NCBI GenBank assembly: GCA_002696035.1
Contig: NZQV01000010.1
Location: 496,001 to 560,000 of the forward strand
Source of the DNA: Balneola sp.
GTDB taxonomy: Bacteria > Bacteroidota > Rhodothermia > Balneolales > Balneolaceae
Direction: 5' to 3'
DNA length: 64,000 nt
The position numbers were made by a program, and so were the translations under genes. The notes under the pieces were generated by a model, which was not told the DNA's origin, made no database searches, and saw only the letters and a list, made by a program, of their open reading frames with translations. Shown piece by piece: positions 50,479 to 59,859 of the stretch (its first letter is position 1; each line of letters opens with the position of its first letter).

Positions 50479-51276
50479 TTGAGTTTGAAACTCCCATTCA
50501 TCTACGGCATTATATTGCTTGTAACAGTGTCCATATTAGGGGCCTGTGATTCAACTACCGCACCTGCCGATATCCTTAAGGATTCCCCTGCTATTGTCGA
50601 ATTTGACATCTCCCCGAGCCGGGTCAATTTCACCCCAGCAGATGGAGTACGGGATACTACGGTCAACATTCAGTTTTCGGGTAGAACGTCAAATCATATA
50701 CAAGAGCAGTCTGTAATTCTGGTCATTAACAGACGGAATTCCGGAGAGCTTTTTAGAGAAGAAGAATTGGCGATAACCTCCGATGGTACTTTTGATTTTG
50801 AACTTGATGTTGAAACCAACACCACTTTCTTTAACGACTTTGAGGTTTTCACCCGGCTTTCCGGTGATAATTCGGCTTATGCAGAAGGAAAGGTTAGCAT
50901 TCAGGGATTCTCTGAATTCGCTCCTGAAATTCTGGAGATAAATAATCCTGAGTCGGTTCAGCTTCCTTCTTCCGGAGAAAGTGCGCGATCGGTATCATTC
51001 AGGGCTAAAGTTTCGGATGTAGAAGGATTAGTATCTATCGAAGGCGTTTATTTACGATTGATAAGCAGATCTACCGGAGAACTATCGGGTTCTCCATTTA
51101 GATTGTACGACAATGGCTCCAATGGAGATCTTGCCCCTAATGATTCTCTCTTTACCAGGGTATTTCAGTTTAATTCAGGCAATAACAGTGATTTTTATGA
51201 TGTCGAATATTTTGCCATTGACCGTGGCGGTTTGATCAGTGATACCTTGCGAACCACATTTAGAATTACACAATAA
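50479..51276 (+). CDS. Lipoprotein with Ig-like domains, unknown function
   Basis: A 265-aa lipoprotein with lipobox SILGAC (C23) and a beta-rich mature part that looks like two immunoglobulin-type domains (PAIVEFDISPSRVNF..., then PEILEINNPESVQLPSSGESARSVSFRAKVSD...). The end has YDVEYFAIDRGGLISDTLRTTFRI, as in bacterial Ig/cadherin-like domains. No in-frame ATG is found; it starts at a TTG (50479), with a second TTG at 50485. It ends directly before the ATG of the propeller gene and probably heads the surface cluster. Function unknown. Confidence 0.75.
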   Translation: MSLKLPFIYGIILLVTVSILGACDSTTAPADILKDSPAIVEFDISPSRVNFTPADGVRDTTVNIQFSGRTSNHIQEQSVILVINRRNSGELFREEELAITSDGTFDFELDVETNTTFFNDFEVFTRLSGDNSAYAEGKVSIQGFSEFAPEILEINNPESVQLPSSGESARSVSFRAKVSDVEGLVSIEGVYLRLISRSTGELSGSPFRLYDNGSNGDLAPNDSLFTRVFQFNSGNNSDFYDVEYFAIDRGGLISDTLRTTFRITQ

Positions 51277-52869
51277 ATGAGATATCTGATTTCTTTTCTT
51301 TTACTGATGATACTGCCCATGCTAGGTTTTGCACAAGTTGTGGGTCCTGTTGATTCAAAGTTTAATTCCATCCGCCAAAACGGGGTTAGCACCATGGCTT
51401 CTATCGGTGACACGGTTTGGATCAGTCCCACTTTAAACAGGAATATTGATAACCGCCCAGAATGGTTCACACCGGAAAATGCTGACAGCGTTCTGAGTGG
51501 AAAAGGCAGAGTATTCTCATTAGCCCTTGCTAAGGATACGGTTTTAGCAGGATTAGGGTATTCTGCAGAGATTGAAAGCGGAACCGTTCATGCCGCATTC
51601 GGTTATTACAAAAGCATTAATGGTGGCGAAAACTGGGATTACATTCCTTTTTATACCGACCCGCGCGGTGACGGCGACACCACCTTTGTATATGGGGGAC
51701 AAACCTACGACCGCATTCGCATCACCGTACCTCAGCAATCGCCTCCTTATATGGTAGATTTTAAGGGGGATGTCATTTTCTCAGCAAATTGGGCTTCCGG
51801 TTTGTTACGAAGTACTGATTTTGGTGAAAGCTGGCAACGTGTGGTACTCCCTCCTTTTTCTGAGCTCAACCTTACTCCCGAAAACGAAAACTATTACTGG
51901 GCTTCCTGTACCGATACTGATTCAGATGGAAATTGTATTGAATCGGAGAATTTGTATGATAATGTAGATGATGATAACCTGAAGGGATTTGGCGTACTCA
52001 TCGACTCGCAGGATCGTGTTTGGTTTGGCAGTGCCGGTGGGATCAATATTTCAGAAGATGCTTTGACGGCCCCTATTGATAGTATTTCCTGGAAACATAT
52101 CCGTTCGGACAACACCCCAACCGGATTGCTGGGTAACTGGATCATTTCCATGAAAGAAGAACCGGGTACGGGGCGAATCTGGATGACCAACTGGATAGCA
52201 ACAGAACCGCAAAAACAGGGCCTTGTTTATACCGAAGACGGTGGAGATACGTTCAACCAAATGCTCATTGGCCAGCGTATCAACGATATAGGATTTAAAG
52301 ACGGTTACGTATTTGCCACCGGCGACGACGGGTTATTCATCTCAGATGATAGCGGCGATACCTGGATCAAATCACCCCAAATAAAAAGCCCAAATACTTT
52401 TTTAAAGCCATCCGCGGTGTTTTACACTGCTACTGCCACCACTGAACGTATATGGATCGGTACAGACGATGGAGTTGCCTCTCACGAATGTTGTAGTCCC
52501 GGTCAGCGCTTTGATAACTGGCAAATTACCCGTGTCGATTTCCCGCTCAAAGGTGGAAACATCTTCGATTCCGATGCCCCCGATGTTAATACCTATGCAT
52601 ACCCAAATCCATTCTCACCTGAGGTGTACGATCTGGTTCGTATTAAATTTGAGGTTAAGGAACAGAGTAATGTTCAGGTACGAATATTTGATTTTGGGAT
52701 GAATCTGGTTCGGGAACTAGAGACGGAAGGAAATTATGTTGCAGGAACCTACGAAGCCGTATGGGACGGCAATGATGGCAAAGGACGCAAAGTAGCTAAC
52801 GGCCCTTATTTTTATGTAGTTGAATCCGGAGATCTGCAGATCAAGGGGAAAATTCTGGTGGTAGAATAA
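51277..52869 (+). CDS. Asp-box (BNR) propeller protein with type IX-like C-terminal domain
   Basis: A 530-aa exported protein: signal MRYLISFLLLMILPMLGFAQ, then several BNR/Asp-box blades (INGGENWDYI, TDFGESWQRV, EDGGDTFNQM, DDSGDTWIKS) giving a sialidase/sortilin-type propeller. The last 80-odd residues begin YAYPNPFSPE and end GPYFYVVESGDLQIKGKILVVE, the pattern of the FlgD-Ig/type A C-terminal domain used by type IX secretion cargo. It is followed at once by two PorV/PorQ-like barrels. No catalytic residues are identified; it may be a surface binding protein. Confidence 0.8.
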   Translation: MRYLISFLLLMILPMLGFAQVVGPVDSKFNSIRQNGVSTMASIGDTVWISPTLNRNIDNRPEWFTPENADSVLSGKGRVFSLALAKDTVLAGLGYSAEIESGTVHAAFGYYKSINGGENWDYIPFYTDPRGDGDTTFVYGGQTYDRIRITVPQQSPPYMVDFKGDVIFSANWASGLLRSTDFGESWQRVVLPPFSELNLTPENENYYWASCTDTDSDGNCIESENLYDNVDDDNLKGFGVLIDSQDRVWFGSAGGINISEDALTAPIDSISWKHIRSDNTPTGLLGNWIISMKEEPGTGRIWMTNWIATEPQKQGLVYTEDGGDTFNQMLIGQRINDIGFKDGYVFATGDDGLFISDDSGDTWIKSPQIKSPNTFLKPSAVFYTATATTERIWIGTDDGVASHECCSPGQRFDNWQITRVDFPLKGGNIFDSDAPDVNTYAYPNPFSPEVYDLVRIKFEVKEQSNVQVRIFDFGMNLVRELETEGNYVAGTYEAVWDGNDGKGRKVANGPYFYVVESGDLQIKGKILVVE

Positions 52870-53924
52870 TGATGAGATCAATTTCACAAAAAACACTGTT
52901 TGTAACGTTAGCAGCATTATTTTCTTTTGGGGTGATGCCGGTTGAGCTCCTCGCCCAAAATGGAGGATTTGCCGGAGCCTCTACCCGAATTGGTTATTCT
53001 GCCCGGGGAATAGCCATGGGAAATGCGATGTCGGCCGTAACTTCTGAAGGCGCCTTTTCCTACTATAACCCGGCCCAAACGGCCTTAGAGATCGGATCGG
53101 GACAAATGGACCTTTCTGCAGGAGTGTTGCAATTCGACCGCGTGTTGCAATCTGTGGGAACCCAGTTTTCATTGCCCCCTACTGCCGGACTCTCTTTTAT
53201 CCTGTTACGAACCGGAGTGAATGATATTGACGGACGCACTCAAAGCGGCTACTCCACCGGATCTTTTGATATCTCAGAATATCAGCTTGCGAGTGGTTTT
53301 GGAATACGGCTCAGCGAGAAATTCAATGCCGGTATAGGGCTGAAGTTCAACCTTGCAAATTATCACGAGGAATTGAGTAACGCCGTTGCTGTTGGGGTTG
53401 ACTTAGGATTCCTATACGAAATCTCCCCCCAAATCAATTTTGCAGGCTCTGTTCGCGATCTGTTTGCCAATTATTCCTGGAATTCACAGGATCTGTACAA
53501 CCTGAGTCAAGCACGAAATGTGGTTAACAATTTCCCCACCCGCATTATCTTTGGGTTAGCCTGGCAGAAACAGAATTTCACGGTTTCAAGTGATTTTGAG
53601 ATTCAGGCTTACACCTCAGAGATCACCGAGCGTGATGTTTTTATGGATAATGGCATTCCTACTGTGATCACATCAACTGAGACCATAAACACTAGTTCCA
53701 CTCAATTTCGAGTGGGTGCTTCCTGGGATGCACACGAACGTTTCACATTACGTGGCGGCTGGAATCTTCCCGAAACCTCTGAATTAGACAGTTGGGGGTT
53801 AAGCAGCGGATTTTCTATTCACCTGCCTTTTGACGTATTTTCCCCCTCCATCGATTATGCCTTTGTGATGGAACCGTATCGCGTATCTAACATACACGTA
53901 TTCTCACTCCGATTGAACTTATGA
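52869..53924 (+). CDS. PorV/PorQ-family outer-membrane protein (first)
   Basis: A 351-aa outer-membrane barrel of the PorV/PorQ type: signal to LAQN, then FAGASTRIGYSARGIAMGNAMSAVTSEGAFSYYNPAQTAL, the family opening. Alternating barrel strands follow, ending YRVSNIHVFSLRLNL. PorV in type IX systems shuttles C-terminal-domain cargo to the surface sortase. It begins on the last base of the propeller gene stop and overlaps the next gene by 4 nt, so the three are one translation-coupled unit. Confidence 0.82.
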   Translation: MMRSISQKTLFVTLAALFSFGVMPVELLAQNGGFAGASTRIGYSARGIAMGNAMSAVTSEGAFSYYNPAQTALEIGSGQMDLSAGVLQFDRVLQSVGTQFSLPPTAGLSFILLRTGVNDIDGRTQSGYSTGSFDISEYQLASGFGIRLSEKFNAGIGLKFNLANYHEELSNAVAVGVDLGFLYEISPQINFAGSVRDLFANYSWNSQDLYNLSQARNVVNNFPTRIIFGLAWQKQNFTVSSDFEIQAYTSEITERDVFMDNGIPTVITSTETINTSSTQFRVGASWDAHERFTLRGGWNLPETSELDSWGLSSGFSIHLPFDVFSPSIDYAFVMEPYRVSNIHVFSLRLNL

Positions 53925-54868
53925 AATCAGCCCTAATTACAACATTTTTATTTTTGATGACCACCGGCCTATACGCACAAGACACCGGCCGGGGTTTCCC
54001 TTTGCTTGAAATTGCCCCAACGCCCTATTCACTTTCAAAATCTGAGGCAACTACATCTGTTACTGATGGTTCTGCATCAATCTACTCCAATCCTGCCCTG
54101 CTTGCGCTCAACGATATTTCCTCCATTGATCTTGGGTATTCTTCATGGGTTGCCGGCGTCAATAATATATTTGGCGGGGTGAATTTCAGAAACGACAAAC
54201 GCGCCATCGCCTTTGCCTTCTATACCTCCGGAGCCAGTGATTATGAGCAACGTAATAATCCGGGTCCGTCTAATGGTACTTTTTCCATAGGCTATATTTC
54301 TATTGCAGCCGCCTATGCTTATGATTTCAATTACTTCACAGTTGGCGGATCTTTCCAATATCTCAATGAGCAGAATTATACCTATCGAGCCAACGGTTAT
54401 GCTTTTAGTGCCGGTATTGCAAGTCAGTTTTTAGACGACCGCCTCAGGGCCGGAGCTTCTATATCAAATCTCGGTGAAATGGAAGTACTGGTAAGTGAAG
54501 CCACAAATTTACCCACCAACTTTAAAGTGGGCACTTCGGCAGATGTGATCCGATTTCTTCCTCCCAAAAACGACAACCTCCCTATTCTGGTAAAAGTATT
54601 TGCTGATTATGTACATCCGCTGCAGGATATCGCAGACAAAGATTTTGCTGATTACGAGTTTAGCGACCCCTATTTCAATCTGGGACTCGCATTCAACGTA
54701 GCAGAAGTGATTGAAATAAGCGGTGGATTCAAACCTAATAATGATATTCGTCCCGTTTCGTTTGGAGCCGCGTTTATGGTCAGTGAGCTTGCCTTCAATT
54801 ATGCACTTGTACCTTTCAATACCGGTTACGGAACGGTACATTCCATCGGACTACAGTATCAATTTTAA
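53921..54868 (+). CDS. PorV/PorQ-family outer-membrane protein (second)
   Basis: A 315-aa barrel: signal ending GLYAQ, then YSLSKSEATTSVTDGSASIYSNPALLALNDISSIDLGYSSWV, again the PorV/PorQ-type opening. It ends TVHSIGLQYQF with the aromatic last residue expected of a barrel. It overlaps the first PorV-like gene by 4 nt. Two paralogues in series could form different cargo complexes; this is inference. A short A/T-rich hairpin-like stretch lies in the 23 nt before the next gene. Confidence 0.8.
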   Translation: MKSALITTFLFLMTTGLYAQDTGRGFPLLEIAPTPYSLSKSEATTSVTDGSASIYSNPALLALNDISSIDLGYSSWVAGVNNIFGGVNFRNDKRAIAFAFYTSGASDYEQRNNPGPSNGTFSIGYISIAAAYAYDFNYFTVGGSFQYLNEQNYTYRANGYAFSAGIASQFLDDRLRAGASISNLGEMEVLVSEATNLPTNFKVGTSADVIRFLPPKNDNLPILVKVFADYVHPLQDIADKDFADYEFSDPYFNLGLAFNVAEVIEISGGFKPNNDIRPVSFGAAFMVSELAFNYALVPFNTGYGTVHSIGLQYQF

Positions 54869-54891
54869 AAAGATCGTTTAGGGGCTTTTTT

Positions 54892-55914
54892 ATGGAGGCT
54901 ACTTCTCTGAAGGAGATTTATGCATCGGTCAACCCGGATGCCAAAACTATATATGTGGTTCCCCTCATCCGGTTTGAGGTCAAAAAATCGGACTACCTGT
55001 ATTTGCTGTATGAAGAGCTGCTCAACGACGATGACTATCATATTCAGCCCATCAGTGTCTTCAACCACTTCAAATTGGTGTTTGGCCTTTTAAAGAACCG
55101 CAAGCAAGCCATATTGCATTACCACTGGCTTGAATTTCAGGATATGCGTTCACTTGCCGGCATGCCCTGGAAGATCTTTTGCATCTACCTGTTTCAAAAG
55201 CTTGGAGGTACTATAGTGTGGACACTCCATAATGAATTTCCACACGACCAAAAATATCTGAAGCTCCACGATTATCTTCATAATAAAATGGCTAGTTGGG
55301 CAAGTATACTTCATGTTCATTGTAAGAAAGCGGTTGATATCATGAGTGAGCGTTTACAAGCTCCTAAAGATAAATTCCGGCTGGTTCCTCATCCCGACTT
55401 CCCCGCCTTCCCCGTCGACAAAAATAAGGCGCTACAACATCTCAATGATGTCTATGGATGCGATCTTACCGGTAACCAACCTGTCCTTTTGATGTTTGGG
55501 AACATTAGCCGTTACAAACAAATAGAACGGGTAGCCGACATTGTAATAAATGCCGATTATGACTGCAGATTAATGATTGTAGGCCCGATAAAAAAAGGAA
55601 ATGACGACCTGTATGATGAGCTTGCAGCACAATCCCGTAGAAGTGATAAGATCGAAGTAGTGGCAAAATTCATACCCGAAGAACACGTTCCATGGTTTTA
55701 TTCTGCTTCCGATTACTGCATTTTCCATTATCGGGAGATCTTGTCATCCGGAGGCTATCATATGGCAAAATCCTATCAAAAAGAGATCATCGCGCCCGAC
55801 CTTGGTTGTCTTTCTGAGGAAGGCGATCAACCCAATGTACATTTATTTAAGGATGAAGAAGCGCTCAAATCAGAACTGTCCAAACAATTGAAACCTCCTG
55901 AAAATGGGCGATAA
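54892..55914 (+). CDS. Glycosyltransferase, GT4-like
   Basis: A 340-aa GT-B-fold glycosyltransferase. An N-terminal domain contains HYHWLEFQD and WTLHNEFPHD, as in sugar transferases acting on polysaccharide. The C-terminal half has LLMFGNISRYKQIERVADI, LMIVGPIKKG and DYCIFHYREILSSGG, typical of donor-binding regions. Some catalytic glutamate signatures of GT4 are weaker than in the second transferase. It overlaps the flippase gene by 11 nt. Donor and acceptor are unknown. Confidence 0.78.
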   Translation: MEATSLKEIYASVNPDAKTIYVVPLIRFEVKKSDYLYLLYEELLNDDDYHIQPISVFNHFKLVFGLLKNRKQAILHYHWLEFQDMRSLAGMPWKIFCIYLFQKLGGTIVWTLHNEFPHDQKYLKLHDYLHNKMASWASILHVHCKKAVDIMSERLQAPKDKFRLVPHPDFPAFPVDKNKALQHLNDVYGCDLTGNQPVLLMFGNISRYKQIERVADIVINADYDCRLMIVGPIKKGNDDLYDELAAQSRRSDKIEVVAKFIPEEHVPWFYSASDYCIFHYREILSSGGYHMAKSYQKEIIAPDLGCLSEEGDQPNVHLFKDEEALKSELSKQLKPPENGR

Positions 55915-57310
55915 ACTTAAAGAAAAAGCTTTTTGGATCGCTTTAGGAGATATTGCCGGTCGTGGGTTGTCCTTCATTACCTCCATTTACCTGGCACGCA
56001 CGCTCGGTTCCGAGTTTTATGGGCTGATCACCGTTGCCATTTCTATTTTGGGCTATGCAACCTGGTCCACCGACCTTGGGTTAAACAACATCGGGACTCG
56101 GGAAACAGCCAAGGAACCTTCAAAACGAATTTTCAGAGTACTTGAAGTCTTCCGGTTGAAGCTCTTTCTGGGGATCATTGTATTAGTTGGGGCTACATTG
56201 GTGGTCTCGATGATCGAAATGGGAGATATTGAAAAGCAGGTGATCCTTGGATATTTGTATTCCATAATCCCCTATATGGTTCTTTTGGAGTGGTATTATT
56301 CCGGAAAGCAACAGTTTGGGAAGATCGCCCTTTCCAAAGTCCTGAATGGGTTGTTCTATTTCTTGCTGGTTGTGATCATGGTCGAGAATATGGAAGATGT
56401 AACCCTGGTTCCGGTGTTGTATACCGTCGGAGTTACCGTTGCAGCCCTGACACTGGGCACTTTTGCCATTCAGGATAAACCCTTTGCACTACCTTCGCGA
56501 GGAGTTCAGATCTACCCTGATCTTATAAAATCAAGTTCTATATTGGGGCTTGGACAATTTTTTGCACAGATCGTACATCTTCTCCCTGCCATTTTAATCG
56601 GGGCTATTCTATCCCTGAAAGATGCCGGTCTTTATGGGGCGGCATTTCGAATTGTTGTCGTTGCTATGATGATAGATCGTGTGTTTGTGAACCTGTTGCT
56701 TCCTAATCTTGCCTCCATATGGAGTATTGATCCAAACACGGCAAAGCAGAAAATTGGGGTGGTATTTAGATTTGCTGCAGCCGGGGGCGCTTTCATCGCA
56801 TTGATAACTGCTGTAGGAGCAGAACAGATCATTGGATTGCTATATGGGCCGGAGTATTCCGCGAGTGTCCCACTCCTACAGTTACTTTCCGTAATGATCG
56901 CGGTAACATTCATAAACAGTCTGTTTTCATTTGGGTTAATAGCCACCAATAAAGACCGCGAGTACTTTTTAGCTACCTGCTTTGGCGGAACCATTTCTGC
57001 TATTGTGATCTTCAGCTTCGCCGCTTTTGGTGATATTCTACTTGCTGCAGCTTCTGTATCAATCGCTGAAATTATCATCACCTCATTCACCTACTTCTGG
57101 TTTAGAAAGGTAGCACCTTTAAATTATATGCGTCCTGTACTCGTAAGCTATTCTGCAGCTCTGTCACTTTTCTTTATTTTTAACTGGATGCCTCTACCCA
57201 TACTGGTCAACACGCTGTTGGCCGGTATCCTGTTTTTAGGCATTATTTGGTGGAGCGGCATCATTGACCGAGAACATTATGATTGGGCAAAAAGAAAGCT
57301 AACAGAATGA
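55904..57310 (+). CDS. Polysaccharide flippase (Wzx/MOP superfamily)
   Basis: A 468-aa inner-membrane protein with about twelve to fourteen hydrophobic helices, in the MOP-type layout of lipid-linked oligosaccharide flippases. The N-terminus KEKAFWIALGDIAGRGLSFITSIYLARTLGSEFYG is the family opening, and the repeated PxL/GLI...TNK segments are usual. It moves undecaprenyl-linked glycan units across the membrane, supplied by the neighbouring transferases. It is coupled by short overlaps to the gene before (11 nt) and after (4 nt). Confidence 0.88.
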   Translation: MGDKLKEKAFWIALGDIAGRGLSFITSIYLARTLGSEFYGLITVAISILGYATWSTDLGLNNIGTRETAKEPSKRIFRVLEVFRLKLFLGIIVLVGATLVVSMIEMGDIEKQVILGYLYSIIPYMVLLEWYYSGKQQFGKIALSKVLNGLFYFLLVVIMVENMEDVTLVPVLYTVGVTVAALTLGTFAIQDKPFALPSRGVQIYPDLIKSSSILGLGQFFAQIVHLLPAILIGAILSLKDAGLYGAAFRIVVVAMMIDRVFVNLLLPNLASIWSIDPNTAKQKIGVVFRFAAAGGAFIALITAVGAEQIIGLLYGPEYSASVPLLQLLSVMIAVTFINSLFSFGLIATNKDREYFLATCFGGTISAIVIFSFAAFGDILLAAASVSIAEIIITSFTYFWFRKVAPLNYMRPVLVSYSAALSLFFIFNWMPLPILVNTLLAGILFLGIIWWSGIIDREHYDWAKRKLTE

Positions 57311-58833
57311 AGCAACGAATTTGTATCGGTATACAAGAGTTAGATGAAGGCTGGTCGGCCGTATTGGATCAGATCGGGGTTTGCTACGAAAAAGTGAACT
57401 ATGACCTTGAACTGGCCCAAAATTACAGTGCCATTATTCTAAACGAGACTCCGGACTCTTACTCTGTGTCTGAATTGCATCAGTACATGAAAGACGGCGG
57501 AGCCCTGGTTGAACTGAAAGGCATTCACCCTTTTCTGCACCGTCACCATTTCCGGAAAGAGCACATTGAAACCTTGTTCAACAATACCTCGAACGAAAAT
57601 TTCCGGCATATTCCATACCTGGATCTATTTTCTGAAGTCGAATTTCACAATGAGGCTACATTATTCGAAGGCCTTATTCATTTTCAGGTTTGGAAACGCG
57701 GGGTGATCGGTTTTTTTGGAGCCGATCCCTCCAAATTGATCCATAAAACGGGATATAAGCGTAAACGATTTTACAGTGAATCTGGATTTTATCCGGATGA
57801 GATCGTGAGTAAAGTGTCTAAACATGCGCTGTTGCAGTCCTTTGTCGTCATGCTGAGGCAACTGCATTATCGGCGTTCATTGCCTTTTGTGCAAAAATGG
57901 ACCTCTCCAGATAAAAAGCCCGTTTTTGGCTTCCGCATAGATACTGATTTTGCCGATCAGGAAGCCATCGACCGTTTATACCAGGTGCTGCATAAGAATA
58001 AGGTAAAAGGCACCTGGTTTCTGCATGTAAAAGCCCACGAGGAATGGCTGTCAGCTTTCAAAGACCTTGAAGATCAAGAGCTTGCATTGCATGGGTATGA
58101 TCACGGTACCTCTAAAGCTGTTTCAAAAACACGGGATAATATCAGTACAGGACAGGAACTCCTTCAACAAAATAATATTGAGTCAGATGGTTTCTGTGCT
58201 CCATATGGAATCTGGAATAAAGCGCTGGAGCGTGCCATATCCGATTTTAATTTTAAATACAGCTCTGAGTTCACCTTTACTTACGATGGATTTCCACTGA
58301 AGCCTGAAAAACCATTTCCCATTCAGGTTCCGGTTCACCCCATATGTACCGGAAGTTTGAGTCGTAAGAGGTATGATGAAGCAGCAATGGCTTCCTATTT
58401 CGCTCAGGTTTTACAGCGCAAGTTAGGACGGTTTGAACCGGTTATATTCTATCACCACCCCTTACAGCCCGGCCTTCAGGTCTGGGATCATCTTTTTAAA
58501 TTGATCAATGCGCAGGAGCTGACGAATCTTACGTTCTTGGAATTCGCTGAATTCTGGAATTCCCGTGCACAAATAAACTTTGAAGCTGTTTTTGACGGTA
58601 ATTCAGTACTGATCGAATCGGATTCAGCATCCCAGTATTTCCAGGTTTCCAATTCCCAGACAGGATTTTCTCTGGTACAGGCCGGTTCAAAATCTGACGT
58701 CAAAGAATCAAACGATTTTCAGTACGCCAACCACTATCTTCCCGATGCGAAACAAGCCTCAAAACTACATAAAATGAATATCAGGCTTTTGAAAACATCC
58801 TTTATGGATTGGAAAAACAGGATCCGCTTATGA
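57307..58833 (+). CDS. NodB-type polysaccharide deacetylase-like protein with GATase-like N-terminal domain
   Basis: A 508-aa two-part protein. Residues about 1-185 have a Rossmann/flavodoxin-like pattern (SAIILNETPDSYSVSELHQYMKDGGALVEL), resembling class I glutamine-amidotransferase-like domains. Residues about 200-445 are a NodB/CE4 homology domain: FGFRIDTDFAD supplies D212 and D214, HGYDH (262-266) supplies the metal histidines, and GFCAPYGIWNK and VIFYHHP complete the motifs. A roughly 75-residue tail follows. The ATG at 57307 overlaps the flippase stop. It likely trims acetyl groups from a cluster-made glycan, or is an inactive relative. Confidence 0.78.
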   Translation: MKQRICIGIQELDEGWSAVLDQIGVCYEKVNYDLELAQNYSAIILNETPDSYSVSELHQYMKDGGALVELKGIHPFLHRHHFRKEHIETLFNNTSNENFRHIPYLDLFSEVEFHNEATLFEGLIHFQVWKRGVIGFFGADPSKLIHKTGYKRKRFYSESGFYPDEIVSKVSKHALLQSFVVMLRQLHYRRSLPFVQKWTSPDKKPVFGFRIDTDFADQEAIDRLYQVLHKNKVKGTWFLHVKAHEEWLSAFKDLEDQELALHGYDHGTSKAVSKTRDNISTGQELLQQNNIESDGFCAPYGIWNKALERAISDFNFKYSSEFTFTYDGFPLKPEKPFPIQVPVHPICTGSLSRKRYDEAAMASYFAQVLQRKLGRFEPVIFYHHPLQPGLQVWDHLFKLINAQELTNLTFLEFAEFWNSRAQINFEAVFDGNSVLIESDSASQYFQVSNSQTGFSLVQAGSKSDVKESNDFQYANHYLPDAKQASKLHKMNIRLLKTSFMDWKNRIRL

Positions 58834-59858
58834 AGGTTGGATATGTGATCCCAATGAGCGTAGCTGCCGTAAATGGTGGTGTCCGTACGCAGGCTACCTT
58901 TACCGTTCAGCATGTAAGGGAATTTGGGGTTGAACCGGTTTTGCTTTCTCCCTGGAATGATCTCCAGGAGCATGAGCTGGAGATGGTACACGTGTTTGGC
59001 GCCTCCGTAGAAAACTCTGAGATCATCCCAAAGTTGCAAGACCTGCAGATCCCTGTAGCCCTCTCCCCTGTTTTTTACTCTAATCATCCGCCCTCCCGCA
59101 TTCGGAAAATCATTGGCATAGAGAAATTTCTCTCACGATTTGGCAGTGGTATCCGCTCTGACTTTGGCATTAAATCCAAACTGTGTCGACAAGCCGATCT
59201 GTTGCTTCCCAATACATCCGACGAAGCAAATCTGATCATGCATGGATTTGGTGTACCGGAGGCAATGATCGAAGTAGTTCCAAACGGCGTGGAACAACGG
59301 TTTAGTAAAGCCACTAAAGATGCATTCGTAAAAGAATACGGCATTAAGGATTTTGTGCTTTTTACAGGACAGGCCGCGGCTCCCCGAAAAAATGTGATAC
59401 AACTTTTGAAGGTGGCTCCCAAACTGGACGTGCCTGTAGTTGTGATCGGTGATTTCGGAAATAATAAGTATAGCAGAGAATGTCTTTCTATGGCTAAGGA
59501 GGCTTCAAATATCACCCTGGTACCAACCCTTCCCCATGATTCTGAGTTACTGGCTTCAGCCTATGCAGCAAGCAGCGTTTTTGTACTTCCATCCTTCTAC
59601 GAAACTCCGGGCATTGCCGCGCTAGAAGCTGCCTTGGCCGGTTCAAATATTGTGATCACTAAACATGGGGGTACTAAAGATTATTTCGCTGATTATGCTG
59701 AATATATTGATCCGGATTCAACAACATCTCTCTTAAAAGCCATTCAGAGATCACTTAAAAAACCAAAAAAAGATCTGAAGGAAGTGATCTTTGATAAATT
59801 CACGTGGGAGAAAGTTGCCCAAAAAACCGTAACCCAATACCAACGATTACTCAATTAA
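58830..59858 (+). CDS. Glycosyltransferase family 4 protein
   Basis: A 342-aa GT-B transferase. Opening MKVGYVIPMSVAAVNGGVRTQA, then LLLPNTSDEANLIMHGFGVPEAMIEVVPNGVEQRF. The donor region LFTGQAAAPRKNVIQLLKVAPKL and the VLPSFYETPGIAALEAALAG motif with the E-x7-E-type glutamates are typical of GT4. The frame extends to an earlier TTG at 58809, but the ATG at 58830 overlapping the preceding stop (ATGA) is preferred. It ends one base before the epimerase gene. Confidence 0.88.
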   Translation: MKVGYVIPMSVAAVNGGVRTQATFTVQHVREFGVEPVLLSPWNDLQEHELEMVHVFGASVENSEIIPKLQDLQIPVALSPVFYSNHPPSRIRKIIGIEKFLSRFGSGIRSDFGIKSKLCRQADLLLPNTSDEANLIMHGFGVPEAMIEVVPNGVEQRFSKATKDAFVKEYGIKDFVLFTGQAAAPRKNVIQLLKVAPKLDVPVVVIGDFGNNKYSRECLSMAKEASNITLVPTLPHDSELLASAYAASSVFVLPSFYETPGIAALEAALAGSNIVITKHGGTKDYFADYAEYIDPDSTTSLLKAIQRSLKKPKKDLKEVIFDKFTWEKVAQKTVTQYQRLLN

Positions 59859-59859
59859 G

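Noticed and set aside
54866-54891. A/T hairpin as terminator between the second PorV-like gene and the glycosyltransferase
   Set aside because: The stem is only A-T pairs apart from one G-C and the next gene begins directly after the T-run, so termination is doubtful.
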